In this document: one piece after another, positions 1-8,500 of the stretch | Numbering within the stretch: the first letter of the stretch is position 1 | Layout: every line of letters starts with the position of its first letter | NCBI GenBank assembly: GCA_030849075.1 | Contig: JASAOO010002982.1 | Span: 1-15,951, forward strand | Direction: 5' to 3' | DNA from: Zelonia costaricensis | Taxonomy: Eukaryota > Euglenozoa > Kinetoplastea > Trypanosomatida > Trypanosomatidae | DNA: 15,951 nucleotides | Notes under the pieces: model-generated | Told to the model about the DNA's origin: nothing | The model's database searches: none | Seen by the model: only the letters and a program-made list of their open reading frames with translations | Made by a program: the position numbers and the translations under genes

Positions 1-328
1 AAACGGCGCGTCCGTGGGCCGGTGTCACCGACCCATCGCAAGTCGTCGCAGCTCATACACACACGCGCACGCACACACACGCCTTCTGCGCACGAGAATT
101 GCGTCGAGCTCGTTAAGGAGTGTTCGCCTTCACTTCCGACTCTCGCGAGCGCATTCGCCAGGCCTCGTCGACGGGCAGGCGCTCGCACACGTTCTTCTTC
201 TTTTTTGGAGGGTTTGTTGTTGATTTGGCGTATTTAACGCGTCGCGTTAGTCTCGATTTAGAAGCATACGCAGACGCACACGCACACACACGCACACACA
301 CACACACACGACGCAACACGCACTGCAT

Positions 329-393
329 CTTCACACGCAGGGAGGTGTGTGCACGGAGAGGAGGGGAGTGAAAGAGAGAGAGACAAAGAAGGG
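329..393 (-). promoter_or_regulatory. Candidate splice acceptor for the next gene left of the window
   Basis: A pyrimidine-rich tract on the minus strand (393 down to about 352, with CTCTCTCTCTTTC) leads to AG at 330-329, with no AG between. It lies 3' of the methyltransferase gene and would serve the next gene in the cluster, whose coding region is not in view. An ATG follows the AG directly and opens only a 71-codon Cys/Val-Arg repeat frame that does not look like a gene. Confidence 0.4.
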
Positions 394-496
394 CTCGTCT
401 CGATACGTGCCCATGTACGCATCGGTGTTCACGGAAGAGTTGGTGCAGCCTCGCGTGCGAGTGTGCGCACGTGCGTACGCGTGTGCCTGTCCGTGG

Positions 497-500
<4 letters not shown>

Positions 501-537
<37 letters not shown>
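501..537. repeat. (GT)18 microsatellite
   Basis: An uninterrupted GT repeat of about 18 units ends six bases short of the methyltransferase stop codon at 544-546. In the mRNA it is a CA repeat that begins the 3' UTR. Confidence 0.97.
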
Positions 538-540
<3 letters not shown>

Positions 541-543
541 CGG

Positions 544-1797
544 TCAGCAGTCTGCCGTCTCCACACGCAGCTTCTTCGGGGACGGCCCGGGCTCAGCGTC
601 ACTGCCACCATCGGCCGCTGTTGGTGCCGCTGGAGTGGTGGCGAGGTACGGCGCCTGCAGTGGCGGCTGCACAGGGCCCAGCACCGCGGCGGTTGCACTG
701 CGATCGTAGCACATATCCGCGTCGAAGCCCGACAAGTCGCCACAGGAGAGGAAGGGGGCGAGAACGTGGTCGGCCAGCACACACGTCGTGCGGCTCTCAT
801 CCCGCGGCTGCCCCGCCGCTCCGGCCTGCCCAACACCCTCGCCACCGCCGGCTGCCGCGACGGCACCGGGACCCACCGCGTAGCCGTACGACGGGGCCGC
901 GGCGGTGTACCCGCTGCATCGCAGCGCGCCACCACCGCCGCTGTGGAGGAGCTCCGCCTCCTCATCCGCACGCCCTTCGCTCCCCGTTGTGGCTGCGGCA
1001 GTCGACGTCGTCACGAAGCGTGGCGCGTACCCGGGCGGCATGCGGAACCCCTGGCAGAGCAGGAAGCTCTCCATAGAGGCGTTGCGCGACGACTTGGGCT
1101 TGACGACGCGCACCTGCTCGAAGAACACTTCGCTCTTGGCGACGAGGAAGGCCGTGTTGGGGCCGCGGAACATCTTCGTCACGAAGCAGCCACCGGGGCG
1201 CAGGACGAAGGTGGTGATGTGCAGCGCGGCGAGCAGCAGGTGGTGCTGCAGGTACTCGTCCAGCTCGTGCATGCCCGTCACGTCGGGTGCGCCGTCGCAG
1301 ATCACAATGTCGGCCTTCCGCGGGGAGGTGGTAGCGGCGGCCATCGCCGGCGTGCTGACCTGCGGCGCAGCTGGCGCGCCGTTGATGTCGCCTGGTGTCG
1401 AGTGCGTCGGCTCCGGCGCGTTCAGCAGGCGGACAATCTCGTTGGCGGTCTCTTCGCTCGTGATGTCACCCTGAAGAATCGTGACACCCTCGATGGGCGC
1501 CATCTCCTGCAGGTCCACCGCCACGACGCGGGGCTGCCGCTGCTGCTCCTGCTGCTGCTGAGCGGGTGCCGCACCGGTGTGCGCCTCGCGGACCTGCTTG
1601 AAGTGATTGGCCAGCACCTGCGACCAGCTGCCTGGGGCCGCGCAGAGGTCCACCGCGCCGGTGCGGATCTGCGCGGGGTCGAGGATGTTGAACTCTTCAT
1701 GGATCTGCAGGAGCTTGTACGCGCTGCGGGCCCGGTAGCCCTCCTCCTTCGCCTTGCGGTAGTAGATGTCCCGCTTGTCCTTGGAAGCGCGCCCCAT
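544..1797 (-). CDS. TRM7: Trm7/FTSJ1-type tRNA 2'-O-ribose methyltransferase (417 aa)
   Basis: This is a SAM-dependent RrmJ/FtsJ-family methyltransferase. The Trm7/FTSJ1 branch methylates the 2'-OH of anticodon-loop residues 32 and 34 of tRNAs in the cytosol, with partner proteins. The N-terminus (MGRASKDKRD, then YRARSAYKLLQ) is nearly the family signature. The SAM-binding motif I is DLCAAPGSW at residues 50-58. The K-D-K-E catalytic tetrad can be placed at K28, D168 (CDGAPD), K208 (FVTKMFRG) and E243 (SMESFLL), so the enzyme looks intact. It is longer than yeast or human homologues (about 310-330 aa) because of inserts at roughly 72-90 (Gln-rich) and 127-160 (Ala/Pro/Thr-rich) and a low-complexity tail from about 265. 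The tail ends near a basic PSPKKLR patch. The ATG at 1797 lies 31 nt downstream of a good splice-acceptor candidate and starts the conserved MGR. Family is certain; the exact tRNA target is inferred from the family. Confidence 0.93.
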   Translation of the reverse strand: MGRASKDKRDIYYRKAKEEGYRARSAYKLLQIHEEFNILDPAQIRTGAVDLCAAPGSWSQVLANHFKQVREAHTGAAPAQQQQEQQRQPRVVAVDLQEMAPIEGVTILQGDITSEETANEIVRLLNAPEPTHSTPGDINGAPAAPQVSTPAMAAATTSPRKADIVICDGAPDVTGMHELDEYLQHHLLLAALHITTFVLRPGGCFVTKMFRGPNTAFLVAKSEVFFEQVRVVKPKSSRNASMESFLLCQGFRMPPGYAPRFVTTSTAAATTGSEGRADEEAELLHSGGGGALRCSGYTAAAPSYGYAVGPGAVAAAGGGEGVGQAGAAGQPRDESRTTCVLADHVLAPFLSCGDLSGFDADMCYDRSATAAVLGPVQPPLQAPYLATTPAAPTAADGGSDAEPGPSPKKLRVETADC

Positions 1798-1828
1798 CCT
1801 CGACCGCGCCGCCGTAGCCGCTGCCGCG

Positions 1829-1913
1829 CTGAATCAAGGAAGCCGTGCGCCGGCACGTGGGGTGTGTGTGTGTGGGTAGGTGGGTGGGTGAGTCGAGGGG
1901 AGTGGGGGTATGC
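1829..1913 (-). promoter_or_regulatory. Candidate trans-splice acceptor for the methyltransferase
   Basis: Reading the minus strand, a pyrimidine-rich stretch (positions about 1913 down to 1840, including a short CA repeat and GCTTCCTTGATTCAG) ends in AG at 1830-1829. No AG occurs on this strand between 1913 and 1831. Splicing here would leave a 31-nt leader without ATG before the start at 1797. A second AG a few bases further down (CGGCAG) is possible. Confidence 0.6.
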
Positions 1914-2251
1914 CTGTGCTGACACAGTTGGGTGTGGTCCGTGGTCCGACAGCTGTGCAAGCAAGCACACATACACGCAAGCACACACACGCACACAGAT
2001 AAACACACACAGACGGTTACAGCGCGCAGGGGGTAGGTAGCAGAGAGACATCAAAAGTGGGGCGGAGAGCGGGTCGTTGCACTGAGCGAGATGCAGCACT
2101 GCCTCACGCAGCCGAGACGTGAGAGGAGGGAAGACGGCGCGACGCAAACTCGATGACGCGACACGCTGCCAGAAGTGCAATGCCGGTGTGCGGCGGAGGG
2201 ACGGGGGAAGGGGAGAAGGGAGGGGGTTACCACACCTGCGTGCGTGTGCGC

Positions 2252-2282
2252 GTGTGTGTGTGTGTGTCTGTGTGTGTGTGTG
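2252..2282. repeat. (GT)n microsatellite, one interruption
   Basis: A GT repeat of about 15 units is broken once by a C. It lies in the UBC9 3' flank. Confidence 0.95.
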
Positions 2283-2356
2283 ATGTCAGATGGGCCACAC
2301 CGTGCTCGCAGTAACGACGCGCGACTCGTCCCTTTCACTCCGTTGACGTGTACGAG

Positions 2357-2551
2357 GCGCACATGCGCGATGACGCAACATGCCGATGACGGCCCATTCC
2401 ACCATCCCACGGACGCATCTCCTTCCCCTCCCCACCCCCACCACCTTCGCCGACCGGCTTCACTGCTGCGAATCAATTTTCTTTCCGTTCTCCGTCCCTT
2501 TGGCGTTGCTTTCTTTCTCGCTTCGCGTTTGTTTTGTTGCCGTCACCTCAG
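2357..2551 (+). promoter_or_regulatory. Long AG-free pyrimidine tract ending in AG on the plus strand
   Basis: The plus strand from 2357 to 2549 has no AG dinucleotide and is strongly pyrimidine-rich from about 2395, ending CACCTCAG with AG at 2550-2551. This has the form of a trans-splice acceptor but points opposite to all four genes. It could be a chance product of a purine-rich UBC9 3' UTR, or an acceptor for an antisense transcript. Confidence 0.3.
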
Positions 2552-3133
2552 CGCGCACACACACACGCACACACGCACACACGCGTAAAACTGAATGAAG
2601 GAAGGGAGGGGGGGGGCCTTTACGGACACAACGAAGACGCGAGCACACGGACACACGGGCACACACGCACCCACAACGGGGAGAGAAGGCAAGAGGAAGG
2701 AACAGCAAGGCTGGCGACGTTGCGGGGGGGAGGGCAGTGTGTGCGTGGCTCATGGGGGTGGAGGGATGGGGGTGCGGGACAGGAAGGGTGGGGAGGAAGG
2801 CACAGCGTCCGGCGCAGAGAGTGCGGCGAGCTGGGCACACACAGAGAGCGAGAGAGTAACAGGCCACACCGATGCGCGAGCGTGTCCTCGAATAGAGGAG
2901 CGCAAGGACAGCGCGCAACACGCCATCATCGCACGCAACCTTCGCGGCGTCTCTCCCTCGATCCGCGCACCCTCCCCCCTCAACGCCTTCGCCTCCCCCC
3001 TCCCCCCTCACCCTTCACGCGCACCTTCCCCAACACCGGCTCTGGGGGAGGGAACTCCTAAAGGCGCACTTGTGTTATCGGCGTCTCTATCGCTGAAACT
3101 AAAAATCAGCGTCGCGCAGGACAGCTGGTTGGC

Positions 3134-3799
3134 CTACCCCTTCCAGTGATGCCGCTGCACCTCGTCGCGCACGCGGGCCTCGTACTCCTTGACATCCCGC
3201 ATGTACACTTTGTAGGGCTCCTCCTGCGCTGGGTCTTTGATGTTCGGGTGGTCGAGCAGCTCCTGGATCGCCAGCAGGATCTGCTTGATGGTGATGTTCG
3301 GCCGCCAGTCCTTCTCCTCGTTCAAGATGGAGAGGCACACGGTGCCGCTCGGGTACACGTTGGGGTGGAAGAGTACGGGCGTGAAGACGCACTTGGGCGG
3401 CTTCGTTGGGTAGTCCTCCGTGAAGGTGAGTCGGAGGCGGAACTCTCCGCCCTCCCACGGCGTGCCCGGCTTGCCCGGGATGCCGGCCTCCCAGTGCAGC
3501 AGGTCCAGCCCCGCGGGTGCCGCCGACGCCGCGGACGTGGAGGATGATGACGCAGTTGTCGTCGCGGCGCCGTTCCCGTTCCCCGACGCGGGGGTTACGG
3601 TGTGCAGGGTGAGCTGCGTGCCATCGCGAGTGTGCTTCACCCCGGTGACGCGGGTGCCGGGGTTGCCGCCACCAGCGGTGGTGGCGGTGGCGGCTGGAGC
3701 CACCTCCAGCGGCTTGGCCCAGAACGCGAACGGGCGGTCCTTTCGCCATGCCTTGCGCTCCTCCCGCAGGCGCGCCTGCGCCAGCGACAGGCCGGACAT
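3134..3799 (-). CDS. UBC9: SUMO-conjugating enzyme E2, UBC9 (221 aa)
   Basis: This E2 accepts SUMO from the SAE1/SAE2 E1 as a thioester and transfers it to target lysines, mainly in the nucleus. Numbered from the ATG, the N-terminal helix ([11 protein letters not shown]) matches UBC9 and carries the basic residues that contact SUMO. The segment [19 protein letters not shown] follows. The HPN motif is at 145-147 and the active-site Cys is C155 in [10 protein letters not shown]. The UBC9-type loop NEEKDWRP and [14 protein letters not shown] come next, then DPAQEEPY. These features separate it from ubiquitin E2s. It is about 60 residues longer than human UBC9 (158 aa) owing to one Ala/Thr/Ser/Gly-rich insertion at about 31-96, between the first two beta strands. 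The ATG at 3799 gives MSG, as in human UBC9; the in-frame codon just before it is GTG and should not be used. A clear splice acceptor lies 27 nt upstream. Confidence 0.97.
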   Translation of the reverse strand: MSGLSLAQARLREERKAWRKDRPFAFWAKPLEVAPAATATTAGGGNPGTRVTGVKHTRDGTQLTLHTVTPASGNGNGAATTTASSSSTSAASAAPAGLDLLHWEAGIPGKPGTPWEGGEFRLRLTFTEDYPTKPPKCVFTPVLFHPNVYPSGTVCLSILNEEKDWRPNITIKQILLAIQELLDHPNIKDPAQEEPYKVYMRDVKEYEARVRDEVQRHHWKG

Positions 3800-3826
3800 C
3801 ACGAGGCACCCGGGGGGTCCGCAAAC

Positions 3827-3862
3827 CTGAGTAGAGCAAGAGGGGAGGGGGGGCGAGGGAAG
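3827..3862 (-). promoter_or_regulatory. Candidate trans-splice acceptor for UBC9 (proximal)
   Basis: On the minus strand an almost pure pyrimidine tract (3862 down to 3829) runs into CTACTCAG, with the AG at 3828-3827 and no AG within the tract. The resulting leader is 27 nt and lacks ATG, so the first ATG is the UBC9 start. This is the cleanest acceptor in the window. Confidence 0.72.
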
Positions 3863-3888
3863 CTCTCGTGAGTGCGTGTGTGAAAGTC

Positions 3889-3907
3889 TGTGTGTGTGTG
3901 TGTGTGT
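3889..3907. repeat. (TG)n microsatellite
   Basis: A perfect TG repeat of about 9 units lies just upstream of the UBC9 splice-acceptor tract, followed by more degenerate TG sequence to about 3927. Confidence 0.93.
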
Positions 3908-3981
3908 ATGAGTGTGTGTGAGTGTGCGTCAGCTGCTTTATTCTAGCCAGAGCGTAGATACGGAAGGTGTGTTTACAGGTG

Positions 3982-4052
3982 CTGATGGAGGGGGGAGGGG
4001 GTGGAGGGAGAGAGAGGTAACGAGGCGTGTGGTTGTGTGTCGTGATGTGAAG
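3982..4052 (-). promoter_or_regulatory. Alternative upstream splice acceptor for UBC9
   Basis: A second strong pyrimidine tract on the minus strand (about 4018 down to 3985, CTCTCTCTCCCTCC type) ends in AG at 3983-3982, with no AG between 4052 and 3984. Use of this site would give a leader of about 182 nt, still free of ATG. A third, weaker candidate has its AG at 4109-4108 after a tract at about 4150-4120. Confidence 0.4.
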
Positions 4053-4843
4053 CTGCGTGCGTGTATGTGGTTGACTGTGGGGATGCAAGTGCGCGTGCAC
4101 GAGGACGCTGGTATTATCACAGACGTCAGAGAAGGGAGGGGGGGAAGGGGGGCGCGACGTCTGGGCGAGGGTGTACGCGAAGCGGGTGTGCTGCTATTCG
4201 GGTTTGCGGCGTTGTCGATGGAAGTGCTGGCGTAGAGTGCGTTTATGTGTGTGTGTATGTTAAGGTGTTTGTGTGGACGCCTTGATGCTCCCTTGCACCC
4301 GTGTCTTCGAGGTGACCTCACTTAACAAGAGTGTTACGAGCCCGTCTCGCAGCGACGCCTCTCGGACGACGAGGAGGAGGGAGTTCTTTGCGATGAAGGG
4401 GGAGGGAGGGGGTACTGTGAACGGTGAAGCTCCGTCAACTGCGGTCGGCCTTGTGGGTGAGAGAGGTGGACCGGCTGAGCTGTGGGAGGAAAGAGGGGGG
4501 GGGGGCGCTGTGATGGCGGTTGTGGCAGCAGTGCTGGCCGACAGCACCTCCTCTCTTGTGGCTATGCGCTTCGATTCCTAAAGCGTCGGTGCCGACGAGT
4601 GAGAAGCAGCGGCGGCCCAGAGCGCGCGATGAGTGAGCGCCGGTGTAGTCAGACCGTGAAAGCAGGTGCGCGTATGTTTGTGTGTGTGTGTGGAGGGGGG
4701 GTGGAAGGGAGGGAGTGAGAGAGCGGGATGATGCGGCCCGCAGACGTGGGGGAGGCCGATGCGCCACATGCGTGAGGAGGAGGCAGCCACAGCGGCGGCG
4801 AAAGTGTTGCAGTGCAGGTGGAAGCATCGCATGCGCAAGCACG

Positions 4844-4862
4844 CACACACACACACACACAC
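4844..4862. repeat. (CA)n microsatellite
   Basis: A CA repeat of about 9 units lies in the KREPA1 3' flank. Confidence 0.93.
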
Positions 4863-5505
4863 GTGCACTCTCCACTCGCCTCTCTCTCTCTCGCATGCAC
4901 GCGCGCTGTCTCACGTGTACGAGTGCGAGCCTCCCAGTATTCGTCACGAGCAGCAGGCAATGAGGAAGGGCAAGACAAGTAGGACCCACTGCCTCGCCTC
5001 GCCTCACAGCCCCGCCCATGGCCACCTCGCACGTGCGTGTGTCTGCGTGCGTGTGTGAGAGAAAGAGAGAGTTGATGTTTGTGCGCACGCGCGAATTATC
5101 CGCGAACAGACACCACGTGAGAGGTGCCTCCCCCCCCCCCGGGAATCGCCAGAGAGGTTGTGACGGTACGTGTGTGCGTGGGCCTACTTGTCAGTGTGTT
5201 CGCGTACGAAAGACTTTGCGAGCGCGCGACGCCGCTGTCTGGACTGTTGAAGTCGAGCTCCGACGTCTCGGGGACATCAACACACACACACGCACACGCA
5301 CGTTCGCTTTCTTCGACTACAAGAAGCAAATGACGCAACACGGGGATCAACTCTGTGACGACACCAGCACAACCGTGAAGAGCGGAAAACGACGCGGCTT
5401 GGGCACCAGTCCCCCGCGCGCTTCGCATGGCCCATCCACACACACACACACACGTCAGCGTACTGCGAGCAGGCAGCGCACCACCCCAACCCAATCCGCT
5501 CGCGA

Positions 5506-8500
5506 TCACACACCGAGCACGCGCACACACCCCAGTGGCGGTGCCACCTGCACATATGGGTACGCGTGCGAGCGCCGCGAGACCGTGTCGATGTTGCGGT
5601 TCATACGCAGCGATCCCGAAACAAACATCATCGAGCCAAGGCGGACCTGCTGGCGGAGCAGCGCGGCGGGAACGAGGTCGCCGACGCACCGCACCACGAC
5701 GAGCTCCTCGCTCGTCTCCCCGCCCCCCTCCTCCTCGACCCCCGCCGCCTTCTCCGCCCCGTGTGCCGTGCCGGGGGCGGCCGAGGCGCTGCGGTGATGC
5801 CCGTTCCTGGGGTTGCGCACCGCGACGACGTACTGCAGGATGCGCGTCGCCCCAACGAATCCCTCTTGAACGTCCCGCACCGTGCCCACCAACACCGCGT
5901 TCACCGCACTGCGCACGTGCAGCGGCGGCGCCTCCGCCGCAGCAGCGGCCGCGGCCTCTGCGTCGAGGTCGGAACCCGTCGCGTTGCCCGCGGCATCGGC
6001 CTCAGCCTCACTTGCGGCTGCGGCGCCGCTGCGCTCCGGGTGGAGGACGCGGAAGCCCTGCTGAACGGCGAGAAGCTCTTCACGGGCCGCCGGCAGTGGG
6101 CGCTGTGCGATGCTGTACAGGTACCGCCACTCCCCGTCCGTCACGCGGTCCAGCCCCACACTCCCATCCCCGTCCCCATCGACACCCCCACCGTCGCCGT
6201 CGCAGCCGCTACCGGACTTCTCCTCCCCCGCCTCCTCCCCCTCCACGGACCCGTGCGCGGCAGCGATGTGATCCTGCAGCGCATCCAGCAGCCTAAACCG
6301 CGGCACCCGCGCGGCGTACCACTCCAGCGCCTCCGCATCCGCCGTCACAGTGCGCGCCTCGCTCGCCACTGTCGGCGTCCCTGGGCTGTCACCAGCGGCG
6401 CGGGTCGGCACCTTCACGAGCGACCCCGTCGGGTACGAGCTCGCGAACGTGTCGGCCTCGCCGGATGCCAAGCCGCCGGGTCGCGGCGTGGCGGCCGAGC
6501 TCGCTGCCGACGTCAGCGCGGCTGCAGCGCTGGGCAGCGCACGGCGCATGCACACCGGGCACGCGTACGGGCGAGCCGTGAACTGCGCGAGCCACGTCTC
6601 CGCCACAGACACCGATGCCGCCGGGGGCGGCGGGAGCGGGTCTGCCGGGGTCGCCGGCGCCGACGCACCGCCGTCACTCGCGTCGCACTCGTCGGCGCCT
6701 GCTCCCGCGGCCGTCGTGGCGTCGTGTCGCCTCGCGGCCTCGGCCTCGAGGTCGATGAAGGGGTTGACCGGCTCCTTCTCGGTCTCCATCAGAGCCGCGT
6801 TGGGGCTGTCGCCGAAGGGGTTCGGGTAGTGCCGGCTGAGCTCCGCGATGGACATGTCCACCGCCGTGGGGGCCCTGAGCAGCGCCCCAGCGCCAAGCCC
6901 CGCCCCGATGGTGCCGTCGCCGCCGCGCTGCTGCACCCTCAACCGCCGCGCCGCCACCGCCGCGTTCGCCGCAGCAGCCGCAGCCGCGATCGTCGCCAGG
7001 GACGCGGGGTCAGCCGCGGCAGACCGCCGCCTGATGCCGGGCGCCACGCCCTCCGGTGTGGCCCGCGGCGTGGGCCGCTCCGCCAGCGCCGCATCGAGCT
7101 CCGCGCGATTGTCGGCGGTGCCCTCCACGACGCACGTGCTGGGAATGAAGAAGCGTCCATTGCAGCTATCGAATTGGAGCGCGTTGTGCCGCGGGGTGGC
7201 CGCGGCGGCAGCGGCAGCGGCGGCGGGGGTGTCGAGGCCGGCAGGTTTCTCGATATCGCTGCGATGCAGCGCCACGTCATCCCACGTGTCGTGCAGCACC
7301 TCGCTGATCAGCTCGTCCTCGGGAAGGGCGACCTTGGGCGGGGCGCTGTAGGCGCGCGCGCTGGCGAAGCGGGTGCGCTTGGCGGCGTCGGTGAAGTCGT
7401 CGGCGTCCGTCGCTGTCGTGGGGTCCGTTGCCGGTGACGACGTTTGGGTGGTGGTAGCGGCGGCAGCAGCAGCAGCAGCATCAGGATCGTCAGTGCATGT
7501 GTTTGTGGCTGCGGTGCTTGAGGTGAGGTCCGTGGTGGGGGTCGGCGATGCGGTAGGCGGCGTCGTGGCACGCACCACCTGTGCACGTGCGGCGGTCGTG
7601 GCAGGGCTGCGTGATGCGGCGGGCGAGTCGGCCACGGGGGCCGTCGCCGCAGCAGCGGCGACGGCGCGGCTCTCGTAGCCAGTAATCTCGCCAAGCCCGG
7701 GTCCTGCCACGACATGGGCAGCCTTCCCCGGCTGCGGCCCCACCACCAGCGCCGCCGCCGCGGCCAGAGCGCCGGTACCGTCGCCGTCGCTCGTGGGACG
7801 CTCCCCTGCGTGCCGCTCCTGCACGTGCTGCTGCGCCGCCTCCTCGCGGCGGAAGCCTCGCCCGCAGAGACTGCAGTGGAAGCGGGCGTCGGCGTCAGGC
7901 GGGGTCCGGATTGGAACGGCCTGCATCTCGACGTTCGCCGCCGCAGCGGCCGTGCCGGTGGTGGTGGGCCGGTGGTGCGGCAGCGAACTCTCGAGCTCCG
8001 TGGTGGCCTCCTCGCTCGCTGTCCACGACTTCTCCGGCACCCAGAGCGCGCGGGTCCCCGTGGAGGCGAAGGGCGGTGGGTCGTGCGTGGGGACGTAGGC
8101 CAGCACGCTTGTGCTTGACTCGGCGCCGATGACCGCGACACCACGACGTACGGCGTCGGACAAGACCAGCGGCGGCGCCATCGCCGCGAGCCGCGCCTGC
8201 TGCTTGGGGGGGTACATCGGCTCTGGCACCGCGGGGGGTGGGTTGACGTGGGGCCCCGACGGCGCGAGCTGCGGGGGCACGTTGAGCCACACACCGTGCT
8301 TGTAGTGTGCCTCCCGCAGCAGCTGCAGGTGAAGGTCAACGTCGGCCATCTCGAAGACGCTGTAGAAGACGGCCTCGGCTGGCGGCGGCGAGTCTGCCGC
8401 GGCGGCGGCGTCGCCGGCGGAGCTCGCAGGGGTGGGCTGGCTTCCTAGACCACCAACCCCACCGGTGCTCGATGCTGCCTGCCGCAGCAGCACCGTCGAC

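Larger units (their letters stand above)
1..543. other. 3' flank of the methyltransferase gene
   Basis: No gene is supported here. The stretch would hold the methyltransferase 3' UTR (starting with a CA repeat in the mRNA sense), its poly(A) site and the beginning of the next transcript. A pyrimidine/T run at about 190-210 lies on the plus strand and CA-type repeats at 271-309. Confidence 0.6.
1798..3133. other. Intergenic region between UBC9 and the methyltransferase
   Basis: This holds the UBC9 3' UTR and the short methyltransferase leader. It contains GT repeats (1862-1874, 2252-2282), CA-rich stretches (about 1965-2012, 2556-2582), a G9 run at 2608-2616, and the plus-strand pyrimidine tract at 2357-2551. 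A plus-strand ATG at 2595 opens a 184-codon frame, but its composition does not look coding. No RNA gene was recognised. Confidence 0.6.
3800..5505. other. Intergenic region between KREPA1 and UBC9
   Basis: The stretch near UBC9 (3800-4766) is G-rich on the plus strand and has no ATG on the minus strand, as expected of leader sequence; at least three splice-acceptor candidates lie in it. The stretch near KREPA1 (4767-5505) contains ATGs on the minus strand and would be mostly KREPA1 3' UTR. GT/CA repeats occur at 3889-3907, 4844-4862, 5280-5302 and 5440-5453, a G11 run at 4495-4505 and a C run at about 5130-5140. No gene is supported. Confidence 0.6.

Noticed and set aside
271..309. Repeat arrays as possible CRISPR or telomeric repeats
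   Set aside because: The repeats are simple dinucleotide microsatellites with no unique spacers, and no TTAGGG arrays occur.
113..328. 71-codon ATG frame on the minus strand following the 329 AG
   Set aside because: The ATG abuts the acceptor AG and the protein is mostly a translated CA repeat (Cys-Val-Arg); no family is recognisable.
349..2040. 563-codon plus-strand open frame opposite the methyltransferase
   Set aside because: It begins at a non-ATG codon, is antisense to a clear FtsJ gene, and starts in repeat-derived Cys/Val sequence. GC-rich codon bias creates such open shadows.
2041..2220. Possible SIDER-type degenerate retroposon in the UBC9 3' flank
   Set aside because: The sequence is more complex than its surroundings, but I could not match a SIDER signature by eye; an HMM search would be needed.
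3800..3802. In-frame GTG upstream of the UBC9 ATG (likewise 8638-8640 before KREPA1)
   Set aside because: Nuclear genes of trypanosomatids start at ATG; the ATG at 3799 also gives the MSG start shared with human UBC9.
4273..4581. Short plus-strand frame in the KREPA1-UBC9 spacer
   Set aside because: It starts with GTG, has Gly/Arg/Glu-rich composition from G-runs, and no recognisable motif.
5566..7437. 623-codon plus-strand open frame opposite KREPA1
   Set aside because: It starts with GTG, is Arg-rich and antisense to a gene with recognisable domains; it is a GC-rich shadow.
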